From Polaromonas sp. (GTDB taxonomy: Bacteria; Pseudomonadota; Gammaproteobacteria; Burkholderiales; Burkholderiaceae_C), in assembly GCA_026786065.1 (NCBI GenBank), contig JAJAYS010000117.1, positions 1-9,393 on the forward strand: a stretch of 9,393 bases of DNA. Reading direction: 5' to 3'. Shown here one piece after another: positions 1 through 6,653 of this stretch. The translations under genes were made by a program, and so were the position numbers. How positions within the stretch are numbered: the stretch's first letter is position 1; every line of letters begins with the position of its first letter. Under the pieces are notes generated by a model. It was not told where the DNA came from and did not search any database. It saw nothing but the letters and a program-made list of their open reading frames with translations.

Positions 1-118
1 GGCCCCCCGGCCGGCGCCCCGGCCGGTGTGTTTTTTGGGGGCGCTTGTGTTTTTTTTTGGGTTTGTGGGGGGGGGGGGTGTGGGGGGGGGGGGGGGGGGG
101 CCCGTTTGGGGGGCCCCC
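1..118. other. Low-complexity homopolymer contig end, probable sequencing artefact
   Basis: This stretch is almost entirely runs of G, C and T: a T run near 51-58, G runs across about 67-101, and a C run near 114-123. The composition is unlike everything to its right. The C-terminal coding sequence of the minus-strand hydrolase runs into it and dissolves into Gly/Pro codons. I infer a low-quality or chimeric assembly end. Open frames across it encode poly-Gly/Pro and should not be annotated. Confidence 0.75.
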
Positions 119-120
119 CC

Positions 121-671
121 CCCTCCAGGATGTGGTGCGCCTCGGGCCAGTCGCCCAGCTGGCTGTCGGCATTCAGGTGGCCGCGCGGACCGGCTTCGAT
201 CAGCCGGGAACCCCAGGCGGCGCCAAACAAACGGGCGCGGTCGGGCCGGCAAAACGGATCGTTCTGGCTGGCGATCAGCACGCTCTTGAAAGGCAGCGTT
301 TCCAGCGGAACCGGCGACCAGCCCGGCAAGGTTTCGCGCAATTCTTCGCGGTCCAGGTCGGGCGGGGCGACGAGCAAGGCCGCAGCCACGAGATGGGTGT
401 GCCGCGAGTGCGCCGCCCAGTTGGCGACGGCCAGGCAGCCCAGGCTGTGGGCCACCAGCAGCACCGGGCCAGACCGCCCCGGCTCGGGCGTCAGCAGCAC
501 GTCCTCAAGCCGGGCCAGCCAGTCGCCGCGCAGCGGGCGCAGCCAGTCATGCTGCTCGACGCGGGTGTAGCCATAGCGGCGCTGCCAGCGGCTTTGCCAG
601 TGCTCAAACCCGCTGTTTTGCCAGCCGGGGAGCAGCAAGACTCGCATTTCAGGGTCTAAATCGGTCAGCAT
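121..671 (-). CDS. RBBP9/YdeN-family alpha/beta hydrolase, C-terminus missing
   Basis: The translation starts MRVLLLPGWQNSGFEHWQ, the usual opening of small serine hydrolases of the RBBP9/YdeN (DUF1234-like) family. A complete triad is visible: the nucleophile Ser in AHSLGC, Asp in SQNDPF and His in RGHLNA. No signal peptide or membrane segment is seen, so it should be cytoplasmic; its substrate is unknown. About 175-183 codons are readable before the homopolymer contig end, so only the last ~10 residues appear lost. Two in-frame ATGs are possible, at 671 (adds eight residues, MLTDLDPE) and at 647, which gives the more family-typical N-terminus; neither has a good Shine-Dalgarno sequence. It lies 89 bp downstream of parA on the same strand, with a repeat copy between them. 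In relatives I expect parB next, but that cannot be seen here. Confidence 0.8.
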
Positions 672-684
672 GAAGTATGGTGTC

Positions 685-740
685 GCTATTATTTAAGGAG
701 CTATGCACACCCGTATTTATTGGGCTTCAGCCGGTTTTAT
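685..740 (+). repeat. Dispersed intergenic repeat, copy A (3' of parA)
   Basis: This 56-base segment aligns without gaps to the reverse complement of 6494-6549 with 36 identical positions. Shared blocks are GCTAT, AGCTAT, CCCGTA, TTGG.CT and AGCC in the same order and spacing. It lies in the gap between parA and the hydrolase gene. It begins about 20 bases past the parA stop and runs in the same orientation relative to parA as copy B does relative to the FMN reductase gene. I recall abundant intergenic elements of the GCTAT...TAGC type in Polaromonas/Rhodoferax-like genomes, but I did not check this. Confidence 0.55.
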
Positions 741-760
741 CTTAAACTTTTGGGCTGGAA

Positions 761-1618
761 TCACAGGGTACGGGCCCGCGCCACCATTTCTTCGGCAAAC
801 GCCACAAACGCCTGCGCGCCCTTGGACGCCGGATCGAAAGCGACGCCCGGCAGCCCGTAACTCGGCGCCTCGGCCAGCCGCACATTGCGCGGAACCACGG
901 TGTTGAACACCTTGTCGCCAAAGTGGCTCTTGAGCTGGTCGCTGACCTGTTGCTGCAGTGTGATGCGCGGGTCAAACATGACGCGCAGCAAGCCGATGAT
1001 CTTCAGGTCTTTGTTCAGATTGGCATGCACCTGCTTGATGGTGTTGACCAGATCGGTCAGGCCTTCGAGCGCAAAGTATTCGCACTGCATCGGCACGATC
1101 ACGCCGTGCGCGGCGCACAGGCCGTTTAGCGTCAGCATCGACAGCGACGGCGGGCAGTCGATCAGCACGAAGTCGTAGTCGGTGGCGCTGGCCTCGATGG
1201 CGCGGCGCAGCCGTTTTTCGCGGCGCTCCAGATCGACCAGTTCGATCTCGGCACCGGCCAGCTCGCGGTTAGCGCCCAAAATGTCGTAGCTGCAACCGGC
1301 GTCGATCAGCTTTGGGCTGGTGACCCTGGCCTCGTCAATCGAGCTGGATTCGAGCAGCACGTCGTACACCGTGGCGGTCAGCTTGCGTTTGTCCACGCCC
1401 GAACCCATCGTCGCGTTGCCCTGTGGATCGAGAGCGACCATCAAGACCCGCTGGCCGATTTTGGCGAGGCCAGCCGCCAAGTTGACGGTGGTGGTGGTCT
1501 TGCCGACGCCGCCCTTCTGGTTGGCCACGCAAAAAATTCTGGCTCCTGGCTTTTTGTCGACCTCCAGGCGGGGTTTGGCCGCGTTGTCGTTTTTGGAGTT
1601 CACCGCCGCTGCCGTCAT
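761..1618 (-). CDS. parA: ParA chromosome-partitioning ATPase (Soj family)
   Basis: ParA is the ATPase of the ParABS system: it binds DNA non-specifically as an ATP dimer and moves ParB-parS complexes. The 285-residue protein has the deviant Walker A motif KGGVGKTT at 35-42, the DPQGNAT segment at 64-70, IDCPPSLSMLT (Walker B-type strand), CEYFALEGL and VVPRNVRLAEAPSYG, all hallmarks of chromosomal Soj/ParA. The protein has about 24 extra residues before the first core strand (ARIFCVANQKGG); the typical form begins just before that strand. The start is chosen because its ATG overlaps the lysE stop as ATGA, and no better ATG exists before the Walker motif. One oddity: the A' motif reads VALDPQ where the family usually has VDxDPQ (residue 62 is Ala; Asp64 is kept). 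Two parS sites lie upstream in rsmG and mnmG. No parB is in the window. Confidence 0.97.
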   Translation of the reverse strand: MTAAAVNSKNDNAAKPRLEVDKKPGARIFCVANQKGGVGKTTTTVNLAAGLAKIGQRVLMVALDPQGNATMGSGVDKRKLTATVYDVLLESSSIDEARVTSPKLIDAGCSYDILGANRELAGAEIELVDLERREKRLRRAIEASATDYDFVLIDCPPSLSMLTLNGLCAAHGVIVPMQCEYFALEGLTDLVNTIKQVHANLNKDLKIIGLLRVMFDPRITLQQQVSDQLKSHFGDKVFNTVVPRNVRLAEAPSYGLPGVAFDPASKGAQAFVAFAEEMVARARTL

Positions 1619-2241
1619 TTGGATATCGCCAGTTTGATGCCGAAGCCGATCAGAAATACGCCAGCGGCTTTCTCAAGCAGCGCCGACACTTTGGGGCTTG
1701 CCCGAATCCGCTCGGCCAGAAAATAGGTCAGCAGCACGGCCACCAGCCCATAGAGAAAGGTCAGCGCCGCAATGGTGGCCGCCATAACACCGAAGGTTTC
1801 CATGCCCCGGTGCTGCGCCGGGTCGATGAACAGTGGGAAAAAAGCCATGTAAAACACCATGGCTTTCGGATTCAGCAGAGTGATCAGCATGGCCTGCTGG
1901 AAATACTGGCGCGGCCGGATCTGAAGAATTGGGCCGTCGCCGGGCTTGGCGATCAGCAGCTTCAGGCCGAGCCAGATCAGGTACGCCGCGCCCAGCCACT
2001 GTACCGCTTTGAACGCAGCCGGGTAGGCCGCCATGATGGCGGAAACCCCGGCCACCGCGGTCCACAACAGCACCTGGTCGCCTGCGATCACACCCAGAGT
2101 CGCGCCTAGCCCACCGGCAATTCGGCCTTTGCTGGTCGAGGTGATCAGCGCGAGATTGCCGGGGCCTGGTATCAGCAAAAACACGATGATGGCGAGGACG
2201 AACGAGCCATAGTCGGCCACGCCAGCAAAAGATCCCGACAT
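1615..2241 (-). CDS. LysE/RhtB-family amino-acid exporter-like membrane protein
   Basis: This 208-residue protein is strongly hydrophobic, with about six predicted membrane segments (roughly 13-32, 42-63, 68-97, 115-140, 147-174 and 188-206). It carries the family signature: IPGPGNLALITSTSKGRIAGGLGATLGVIAGD at the end of helix 1 and into helix 2, and LLNPKA at 122-127. LysE/RhtB proteins are inner-membrane exporters of amino acids or derivatives; the substrate here cannot be told. The ATG at 2241 has an AGGG sequence six bases upstream. The stop overlaps the parA start by four bases (ATGA), so parA is probably translationally coupled to it. A 105-bp gap separates it from rsmG upstream, where I see no clear promoter or terminator. 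A transporter between rsmG and parA has no obvious functional link to either. Confidence 0.93.
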   Translation of the reverse strand: MSGSFAGVADYGSFVLAIIVFLLIPGPGNLALITSTSKGRIAGGLGATLGVIAGDQVLLWTAVAGVSAIMAAYPAAFKAVQWLGAAYLIWLGLKLLIAKPGDGPILQIRPRQYFQQAMLITLLNPKAMVFYMAFFPLFIDPAQHRGMETFGVMAATIAALTFLYGLVAVLLTYFLAERIRASPKVSALLEKAAGVFLIGFGIKLAISK

Positions 2242-2346
2242 GAAAAGCCCTGTGAAAGTAGAGCGACGAGTTTACGACAGCGCCTGCTCGCCGCACACCG
2301 CAAACGCCACGGCGCAAATGCAAAATTCGGCCTTGCTGTAGCCCAT

Positions 2347-3066
2347 TCAGCGCGAAACACCGGGCATCGCAGGCCGTGCCCAAACGATGCAGCGTTCGGC
2401 AGCCAGACCGGGAACTGTCAGTTGTTCCACGTGAAACACATCAATGGATGCTGGCAGCGCGGCAATCTCGTCGTCGGGCCGCTTGCCTTTTAGGGCCATC
2501 CACACCCCGCCGACCTTTAGCGCGGGCGCCGACCAGACGGTGAAATCGGCCAGCGAAGCAAAAGCCCGCGAACAAATAATGTCGAAGGGCTGGGTCAGCG
2601 ATTCGACCCGAGCATGCAGCCCGGCGAGGTTCGGCAGCGTCAACTCCAGCGCCACCTGCTTGATGAAAGCGGCTTTCTTGGCGACCGTATCGACGCAGGT
2701 TACCCGCAACCCCGGGAAGCAAATGGCAAACACCGCTCCCGGCAAACCGGCGCCGGCCCCAACGTCCAGCAGTGCGGCTTCCGGCGCGGCCGCCATCGCC
2801 GCGAGTTGCCTCCGCAGGGCCGGCACCGCCGCGAGGCTGTCGAGCAGATGGTGTGTCAGCATGTCGGCTGGCTCGCGCAGCGCGGTCAGGTTATAGACGC
2901 GGGTCCATTTGGCAATCAAAGCCAGATAGGCCAAGAGACTGCGAATCTGCGTATCGCCGAGCGCAAATCCGAGTTCGGCGACGCCGCTGCGCAACCGCGG
3001 CTCCAGGTCGGTCGCCTGCCCCGCCACGCCTGCGGTCAAGCCCGCCTCGGCCGCAACGCTCGTCAA
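2347..3066 (-). CDS. rsmG: RsmG, 16S rRNA (guanine-527-N7) methyltransferase
   Basis: RsmG (GidB) transfers a methyl group from S-adenosylmethionine to N7 of G527 in 16S rRNA; loss of it is known to give low-level streptomycin resistance in several bacteria. The 239-residue sequence shows [21 protein letters not shown] at 58-78, the SAM-binding motif [12 protein letters not shown] at 99-110, an acidic [14 protein letters not shown] strand end at 122-135, and [10 protein letters not shown] at 166-175, all typical. The start is a TTG at 3066 whose TTGA overlaps the mnmG stop, with GAGG seven bases upstream. This gives about 30 residues more than the E. coli protein at the N-terminus; a GTG at 3027 is an alternative. 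The gene contains a parS-like site at 2423-2438, read through as FHVEQ. Confidence 0.96.
   Translation of the reverse strand: MTSVAAEAGLTAGVAGQATDLEPRLRSGVAELGFALGDTQIRSLLAYLALIAKWTRVYNLTALREPADMLTHHLLDSLAAVPALRRQLAAMAAAPEAALLDVGAGAGLPGAVFAICFPGLRVTCVDTVAKKAAFIKQVALELTLPNLAGLHARVESLTQPFDIICSRAFASLADFTVWSAPALKVGGVWMALKGKRPDDEIAALPASIDVFHVEQLTVPGLAAERCIVWARPAMPGVSR
2423..2438. promoter_or_regulatory. parS centromere site within rsmG (one base from perfect)
   Basis: The sequence TGTTCCACGTGAAACA fits the chromosomal parS consensus TGTTNCACGTGAAACA, differing from the perfect palindrome only at the degenerate fifth base. ParB would load here and spread as a CTP-dependent clamp. It sits in the 3' part of rsmG, about 800 bp from parA, and is read as FHVEQ in the protein, so the coding frame tolerates it. 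Confidence 0.9.
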
Positions 3067-5045
3067 GCCGCGGCCTCGTCCAACGGCGCGGCCTGCCTGG
3101 CCGGCGCGGTCGTTTTCCAGAGGTTTTTCTTCAGGTGCACCAGCAGCAGCGACACGGTCGCCGGCGTAATGCCCGACAGCCGTGACGCGATGCCCAGCGT
3201 TTCCGGGCGGTGCTTTGCCAGCGTCTGGCGCGCCTCAAAGCTCAGCGCCGCAACCTGCAGGTAGTCAAGCTCCTCAGGCAGCCGCAGATTCTCGTAGGCC
3301 GCCGCCCGTTCGACCTCAATCTTTTGCAGATCAATGTATCCGGCGTACTTGGCGGTGATCTCAATCTGCTCGATGACCGCTTTGAGCATGTCGCCATGCT
3401 CGCCCAAAGCCGGGGCCAATCTCGGCTCTGCAAATTTGCCGCCATCCAGCGACATCAACCCGGCATGGCTGACGTCGGGTCGGCGCAGCAGGTCCAGTAG
3501 GTTGTATTCGCGCTCAATCGACGTGCCCAGCACGCGCTCGGCTTCGGCGGCAGGCAAATTTGCAGGGCTGACCCACAGGCCACGCAAGCGCTGTGTTTCA
3601 CGTGAAACAGCGTCCCGCTTGCGGTTGAAGGCGTCCCAGCGCCGGTCGTCGATCAGGCCCAGCTCGCGGCCTTTCTCGGTGAGGCGCATGTCGGCGTTGT
3701 CCTCCCGCAGCATCAGCCGGTATTCGGCCCGGCTGGTGAACATCCGGTAGGGTTCGGTGACGCCCTTGGTGATCAGGTCGTCAACCAGCACGCCCAGATA
3801 GGCTTCGCTGCGCCCGGGCACCCAGGCCTCTTTGCCCTGGCAGTGCAGCGCGGCGTTGATCCCGGCAAACAGGCCCTGGGCCGCCGCCTCTTCGTAGCCC
3901 GTGGTGCCGTTGATCTGGCCCGCAAAAAACAGGCCGCCGACAGCGCGCGTCTCGAAGCTGCTTCTCAATGCTCGCGGGTCAAAGTAGTCGTACTCGATGG
4001 CATAGCCGGGCCGCAGAATGTGGGCGTTTTCCATGCCCACCATCGAGCGCACCAGCTCGTACTGCACATCAAACGGCAGGCTGGTTGAGATGCCATTGGG
4101 GTAGATCTCGTGGGTGTTCAGGCCTTCGGGCTCCAGAAAAATCTGGTGCGCCTGCTTGTCGGCGAAGCGGTTGACCTTGTCTTCAACGCTCGGGCAGTAG
4201 CGCGGCCCGACCCCGTCTATTTTCCCGGTGAACATCGGGCTGCGGTCGAACGCGGCCCGGATGATGTCGTGCGTGCGGGCGTTGGTGTGGGTGATCCAGC
4301 ACGGCATTTGCTGCGGGTGGGCAATCTGGCCGCCCATGAAGCTGAAAACCGGAATCGGCCCCGCCGCCCCGCCCGGCATGCCGTCGCCCGGCTGCTCGGT
4401 GCATTTGCTGAAGTCAATCGTGCGGCCGTCGATGCGCGGAGGGGTGCCGGTTTTCAGCCGGCCCTGCGGCAGCTTCAGCTCTTTAAGCCGGCTTGAGAGC
4501 GACACCGCCGGAGGGTCGCCGGCCCGGCCCGCCGCATAGTTCTGCAGCCCGACGTGAATCTTGCCGTCGAGAAAGGTGCCGGCCGTCAGCACCACGGTAC
4601 GCGAACGAAATTTGATACCGACCTGAGTCACGGCGCCGACAACCCGGTCGCCTTCGACCAGCAGGTCGTCCACCGCCTGCTGAAACAGCCACAGGTTTGG
4701 CTGGTTTTCGATCATCCGGCGGATCGCCGCTTTGTACAAAATCCGGTCGGCCTGCGCCCGGGTAGCCCGCACCGCTGGCCCCTTGGAGCTGTTCAAAATG
4801 CGGAACTGGATGCCGGCCTCGTCGGTCGCCAGCGCCATCGCGCCGCCCAGCGCATCAACCTCTTTCACCAAGTGGCCCTTGCCGATGCCGCCTATCGACG
4901 GGTTGCAGCTCATCTGGCCGAGGGTTTCAATGTTGTGGGTCAGCAGCAGGGTTTTGCAACCCATGCGGGCGGCGGCCAGCGCCGCATCGGTGCCGGCATG
5001 GCCGCCACCTACCACGATCACGTCAAATTCTTGCGGGTAAAACAC
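3063..5045 (-). CDS. mnmG: MnmG (GidA), tRNA U34 carboxymethylaminomethyl-modification FAD enzyme
   Basis: MnmG works with the GTPase MnmE to install the 5-carboxymethylaminomethyl group on wobble U34 of several tRNAs, using FAD and methylene-tetrahydrofolate. Counted from the GTG at 5045 the protein has 660 residues. It shows the FAD-binding VVGGGHAG at 11-18, a Cys at 47 in MSCNPSIGG (the E. coli position), [10 protein letters not shown] near 96, [13 protein letters not shown] near 195, CWITHTN near 249, a second conserved Cys at 284 in [11 protein letters not shown], and the C-terminal MnmE-binding helical domain. A TTG at 5072 would add nine residues, but the GTG is preferred because AGGA lies six bases before it and MFYPQEFD matches the usual family start. 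The protein is longer than E. coli MnmG through a Gly-rich insertion near 222-229 and an Ala-rich tail. It contains a perfect parS site and overlaps rsmG by four bases. Confidence 0.97.
   Translation of the reverse strand: MFYPQEFDVIVVGGGHAGTDAALAAARMGCKTLLLTHNIETLGQMSCNPSIGGIGKGHLVKEVDALGGAMALATDEAGIQFRILNSSKGPAVRATRAQADRILYKAAIRRMIENQPNLWLFQQAVDDLLVEGDRVVGAVTQVGIKFRSRTVVLTAGTFLDGKIHVGLQNYAAGRAGDPPAVSLSSRLKELKLPQGRLKTGTPPRIDGRTIDFSKCTEQPGDGMPGGAAGPIPVFSFMGGQIAHPQQMPCWITHTNARTHDIIRAAFDRSPMFTGKIDGVGPRYCPSVEDKVNRFADKQAHQIFLEPEGLNTHEIYPNGISTSLPFDVQYELVRSMVGMENAHILRPGYAIEYDYFDPRALRSSFETRAVGGLFFAGQINGTTGYEEAAAQGLFAGINAALHCQGKEAWVPGRSEAYLGVLVDDLITKGVTEPYRMFTSRAEYRLMLREDNADMRLTEKGRELGLIDDRRWDAFNRKRDAVSRETQRLRGLWVSPANLPAAEAERVLGTSIEREYNLLDLLRRPDVSHAGLMSLDGGKFAEPRLAPALGEHGDMLKAVIEQIEITAKYAGYIDLQKIEVERAAAYENLRLPEELDYLQVAALSFEARQTLAKHRPETLGIASRLSGITPATVSLLLVHLKKNLWKTTAPARQAAPLDEAAA
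3594..3609. promoter_or_regulatory. parS centromere site within mnmG (perfect palindrome)
   Basis: TGTTTCACGTGAAACA is an exact copy of the canonical 16-bp chromosomal parS palindrome bound by ParB. It lies within mnmG, about 2 kb from the parA start, and is read as VSRET in the protein. Together with the site in rsmG it marks this as the origin-proximal centromere region, as expected from the neighbouring gid and par genes. Confidence 0.96.
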
Positions 5046-5051
5046 GGCAGT

Positions 5052-5055
5052 TCCT
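5052..5055 (-). promoter_or_regulatory. Shine-Dalgarno that decides the mnmG start
   Basis: AGGA on the minus strand lies six bases before the GTG at 5045. No comparable sequence precedes the upstream in-frame TTG at 5072, which follows an AT-rich stretch. This supports the GTG as the real start. Confidence 0.6.
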
Positions 5056-5083
5056 GAATCGAAAATAGGCAATAAATAAACGG

Positions 5084-5506
5084 CTACGCCACCGTCACCA
5101 GCTGGGTCGGCAAATTCAACGCGCGGGACGCTTGCGCCTGACGGGGGTCTGCTGTAACGAACAGGTCAGCGCGCGCCATGATCGCGGCGCCCACATGGAG
5201 CGCGTCCATCGCCCTTACTCGCACCGCTTCGACTGCCCGCAGACTTGCGTCTTCGACCGCTCTGGAAAAGGGCATGACTTCCCAGCTCAGCAAATCGTCA
5301 GCCAACTGTTTGACAAGCCACTGGTATCCGGCCTCATCGACCAGCGCGTCACGCCGCAGACGGGAAGCGCTGGTGAGCACTTCCAGGCGCAGGTGCGGTG
5401 CCACGCAAATCGCCGTCGCCTTTTCAAAAGCGGCAGCCACTTCGTCGCGGCCGTCTTCGCGGCTGTATCGTTTGAAAATAGCGGAACTGTCGAACGCAAT
5501 GCGCAT
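5084..5506 (-). CDS. vapC: PIN-domain toxin (VapC-like ribonuclease)
   Basis: This 140-residue protein has the PIN-domain layout, with four acidic residues expected to bind the catalytic metal: Asp6 ([11 protein letters not shown]), Glu42 (HLRLEVL), Asp101 ([10 protein letters not shown]) and Asp120 (VTADPRQ). PIN toxins of the VapC group are Mg/Mn-dependent RNases that cut tRNA or rRNA and inhibit translation when freed from their antitoxin. It starts 12 bases after the stop of a Phd/YefM-like antitoxin gene, as expected for a toxin-antitoxin operon. Its ATG has only a weak purine-rich AGAAAAG ahead of it, consistent with low, coupled expression. All catalytic residues are present, so it looks intact. 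Its stop lies only 38 bp before the mnmG start on the same strand. The RNA target cannot be predicted from sequence. Confidence 0.9.
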   Translation of the reverse strand: MRIAFDSSAIFKRYSREDGRDEVAAAFEKATAICVAPHLRLEVLTSASRLRRDALVDEAGYQWLVKQLADDLLSWEVMPFSRAVEDASLRAVEAVRVRAMDALHVGAAIMARADLFVTADPRQAQASRALNLPTQLVTVA

Positions 5507-5518
5507 GGGAACTTTTCT

Positions 5519-5767
5519 TTAAAAACGCGCATTCTCGCGTTCTTCGATGATCATCTGCGCGCCGGATTTGCCCTCAGGCCATTTGATATCGAGCGGCTCG
5601 ATCGGCAGTTTCCAGCTCGGAATCTTCGTCGGCTCATCGGCTCGTACCGGAACCAGATCCGCCACCGGTTTGCCGTGCCGCATGATACGGACCACCTCGC
5701 CCCGCTCAACCAAGTCCAGCATGGCCGATGCATTAGCGCGAAACTCACTCAATGGAAGGATGTGCAT
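5519..5767 (-). CDS. Phd/YefM-type antitoxin of the PIN toxin
   Basis: An 82-residue protein beginning MHILPLSEFRANASAMLDLV and containing VERGEVVRIMRHGKPVADLVPV, the typical Phd/YefM N-terminal DNA-binding and dimerisation fold. The C-terminal ~35 residues (WKLPIEPLDIKWPEGK onward) would wrap and block the toxin. I chose the ATG at 5767; a TTG at 5776 is in frame but falls inside the inverted repeat and adds only three residues. No Shine-Dalgarno sequence precedes the ATG, so the transcript may have a very short leader. It is followed 12 bases later by the PIN toxin gene. The inverted repeat directly upstream suggests the usual autorepression by the antitoxin or the complex. Confidence 0.9.
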   Translation of the reverse strand: MHILPLSEFRANASAMLDLVERGEVVRIMRHGKPVADLVPVRADEPTKIPSWKLPIEPLDIKWPEGKSGAQMIIEERENARF

Positions 5768-5769
5768 TT

Positions 5770-5793
5770 TGTACAAATCAAATCAATTGTACA
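5770..5793. promoter_or_regulatory. Inverted repeat, candidate operator of the toxin-antitoxin operon
   Basis: TGTACAA and TTGTACA form perfect 7-bp arms separated by 10 AT-rich bases, ending two bases before the antitoxin ATG. On the minus strand the distal arm overlaps TACAAT, a fair -10 match, but no good -35 is seen 17 bases further upstream. Phd/YefM antitoxins bind such palindromes to repress their own promoter; this function is inferred. Confidence 0.7.
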
Positions 5794-5860
5794 TTTTAGC
5801 CCGATTCCCTTGAGTCTCCCACGCCGTCGGCCAAGCCCGCAAACATGTTGAAATCGGTGC

Positions 5861-6496
5861 ATGACCGCACCCCCAAAACTCCTGATTTTTGCCGGCAGCA
5901 CGCGCCGCAACTCGCTTAATGGCCGGCTCGCCCAGGCGGCGGCAGACCTGGCACTCGCCTCGGGCGCGGAGGTCACCTTGCTGGAGCTCGCCGACCTCGC
6001 CATTCCGATGTACCAAGGCGACCTCGAAACCGAGGGCATGCCGGCCGACGTGATGCGGCTCAAGCAGATCCTGTTCGCGCACTCGGGCTGGATCATCTGC
6101 TCCCCTGAGTACAACGGCAGTTACCCGGCCCTGCTCAAAAACACCATCGACTGGGCCACAAGACCGGTCAAGTCCGACCCCGCCTGGGCCGATGGCCTGA
6201 AGCCTTTCAGCGGCAAGGTGGTCGGCGTGCTCAGTGCGTCGCCCGGCGCGCTGGGCGGACTGCGGGCGCAGAGCCATTTGGTCCCACTATTGATCGCCCT
6301 GCAGTGCTGGGTTGCTCCCAAAGCCTTCGCATTAAGCCGGGCGGCCGAGGCCTTCGATGCCGACGGCGGGCTGATACAGGACGCGCACCGCCAGTCGGTG
6401 CGGGGAGTCATCGATCAGGTGCTCTTCGCAGCCGGGCGCCTTGCGCCCACGCCGGGTGCCGCAGAAACTGCCAGTCGAACCCAATTTTCCAAGTAA
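5861..6496 (+). CDS. NADPH-dependent FMN reductase-like flavoprotein
   Basis: This 211-residue protein has the flavodoxin-like fold of the NADPH-dependent FMN reductase family (ChrR/azoreductase/WrbA-related). The phosphate-binding loop FAGSTRRNSLN is at 10-20 and the flavin-ring segment SPEYNGSYPALLKNTIDW is at 81-98. Members reduce FMN, quinones, azo dyes or metal ions such as chromate in the cytoplasm; the natural electron acceptor here is not evident. It is divergent from the antitoxin gene, sharing a 93-bp intergenic region. The ATG at 5861 lacks a clear Shine-Dalgarno sequence, but the N-terminus fits the family. The last ~20 residues are polar and low in structure. The stop is followed at once by copy B of the dispersed repeat, and no operon partner lies downstream. 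Confidence 0.92.
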   Translation: MTAPPKLLIFAGSTRRNSLNGRLAQAAADLALASGAEVTLLELADLAIPMYQGDLETEGMPADVMRLKQILFAHSGWIICSPEYNGSYPALLKNTIDWATRPVKSDPAWADGLKPFSGKVVGVLSASPGALGGLRAQSHLVPLLIALQCWVAPKAFALSRAAEAFDADGGLIQDAHRQSVRGVIDQVLFAAGRLAPTPGAAETASRTQFSK

Positions 6497-6549
6497 ATAT
6501 AGGCTCTAGACCAACAGTTACGGGCGTAAATAGCTACGTTTTTCATAGC
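6494..6549 (-). repeat. Dispersed intergenic repeat, copy B (3' of FMN reductase)
   Basis: This segment matches copy A at 685-740 in reverse orientation, with 36 of 56 positions identical and no gaps. It begins on the stop codon of the FMN reductase gene. It contains the small palindrome TTACG-GG-CGTAA (6518-6529) and, on the minus strand, a GCTATG-AAAAA-CGTAGC hairpin (6533-6549) with one G-T pair. It may act as a 3' RNA structure; no classical T-tailed terminator is visible. Confidence 0.55.
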
Positions 6550-6610
6550 GTCTGGCAGCCGCACAAAAAGTCGCCGGGTGCACCGCCCCCCATTCGCAGA
6601 ACTTCACTGC

Positions 6611-6630
6611 CACACGCGGCCACACGCGGC
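6611..6630. repeat. Short tandem repeat, two 10-bp units
   Basis: CACACGCGGC occurs twice in tandem, followed by a partial third unit beginning CAC. It lies in the gene-poor 253 bp between the FMN reductase and aldolase genes, just ahead of the strong GGAGG sequence of the small ORF. It has no function that I recognise and may vary in copy number by slippage. Confidence 0.5.
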
Positions 6631-6653
6631 CACGTGCTGCCGGAGGTTCCGTG

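Noticed and set aside
60..124. G-rich runs as a G-quadruplex or biological GC tract
   Set aside because: The runs are too long and pure, lie at the window edge and break a coding frame, so artefact is the simpler reading.
26..659. Open frames on the plus strand with poly-Gly and Pro-rich starts
   Set aside because: They begin in the homopolymer artefact and lie antisense to the hydrolase gene, which has a clear catalytic triad. Their translations show no family features.
2614..3264. Plus-strand frame of 216 codons across rsmG and mnmG
   Set aside because: It lies antisense to two unmistakable conserved genes and has no domain.
5043..5072. TTG at 5072 as the mnmG start
   Set aside because: It has no Shine-Dalgarno sequence and adds nine non-family residues. 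The GTG at 5045 has AGGA six bases ahead and gives the family-standard start, with Cys at position 47.
5046..5083. Replication origin or DnaA boxes upstream of mnmG
   Set aside because: I found no TTATCCACA-like boxes or AT-rich repeats in this window. oriC may be nearby but is not visible here.
5132..5851. Plus-strand frame of 239 codons over the toxin-antitoxin region
   Set aside because: It is antisense to the PIN toxin and antitoxin, both with clear motifs, and its own translation is featureless.
6525..6640. CACGTG in the intergenic region as a third parS site
   Set aside because: The flanks around 6631-6636 do not match the TGTTNC...GAAACA arms.
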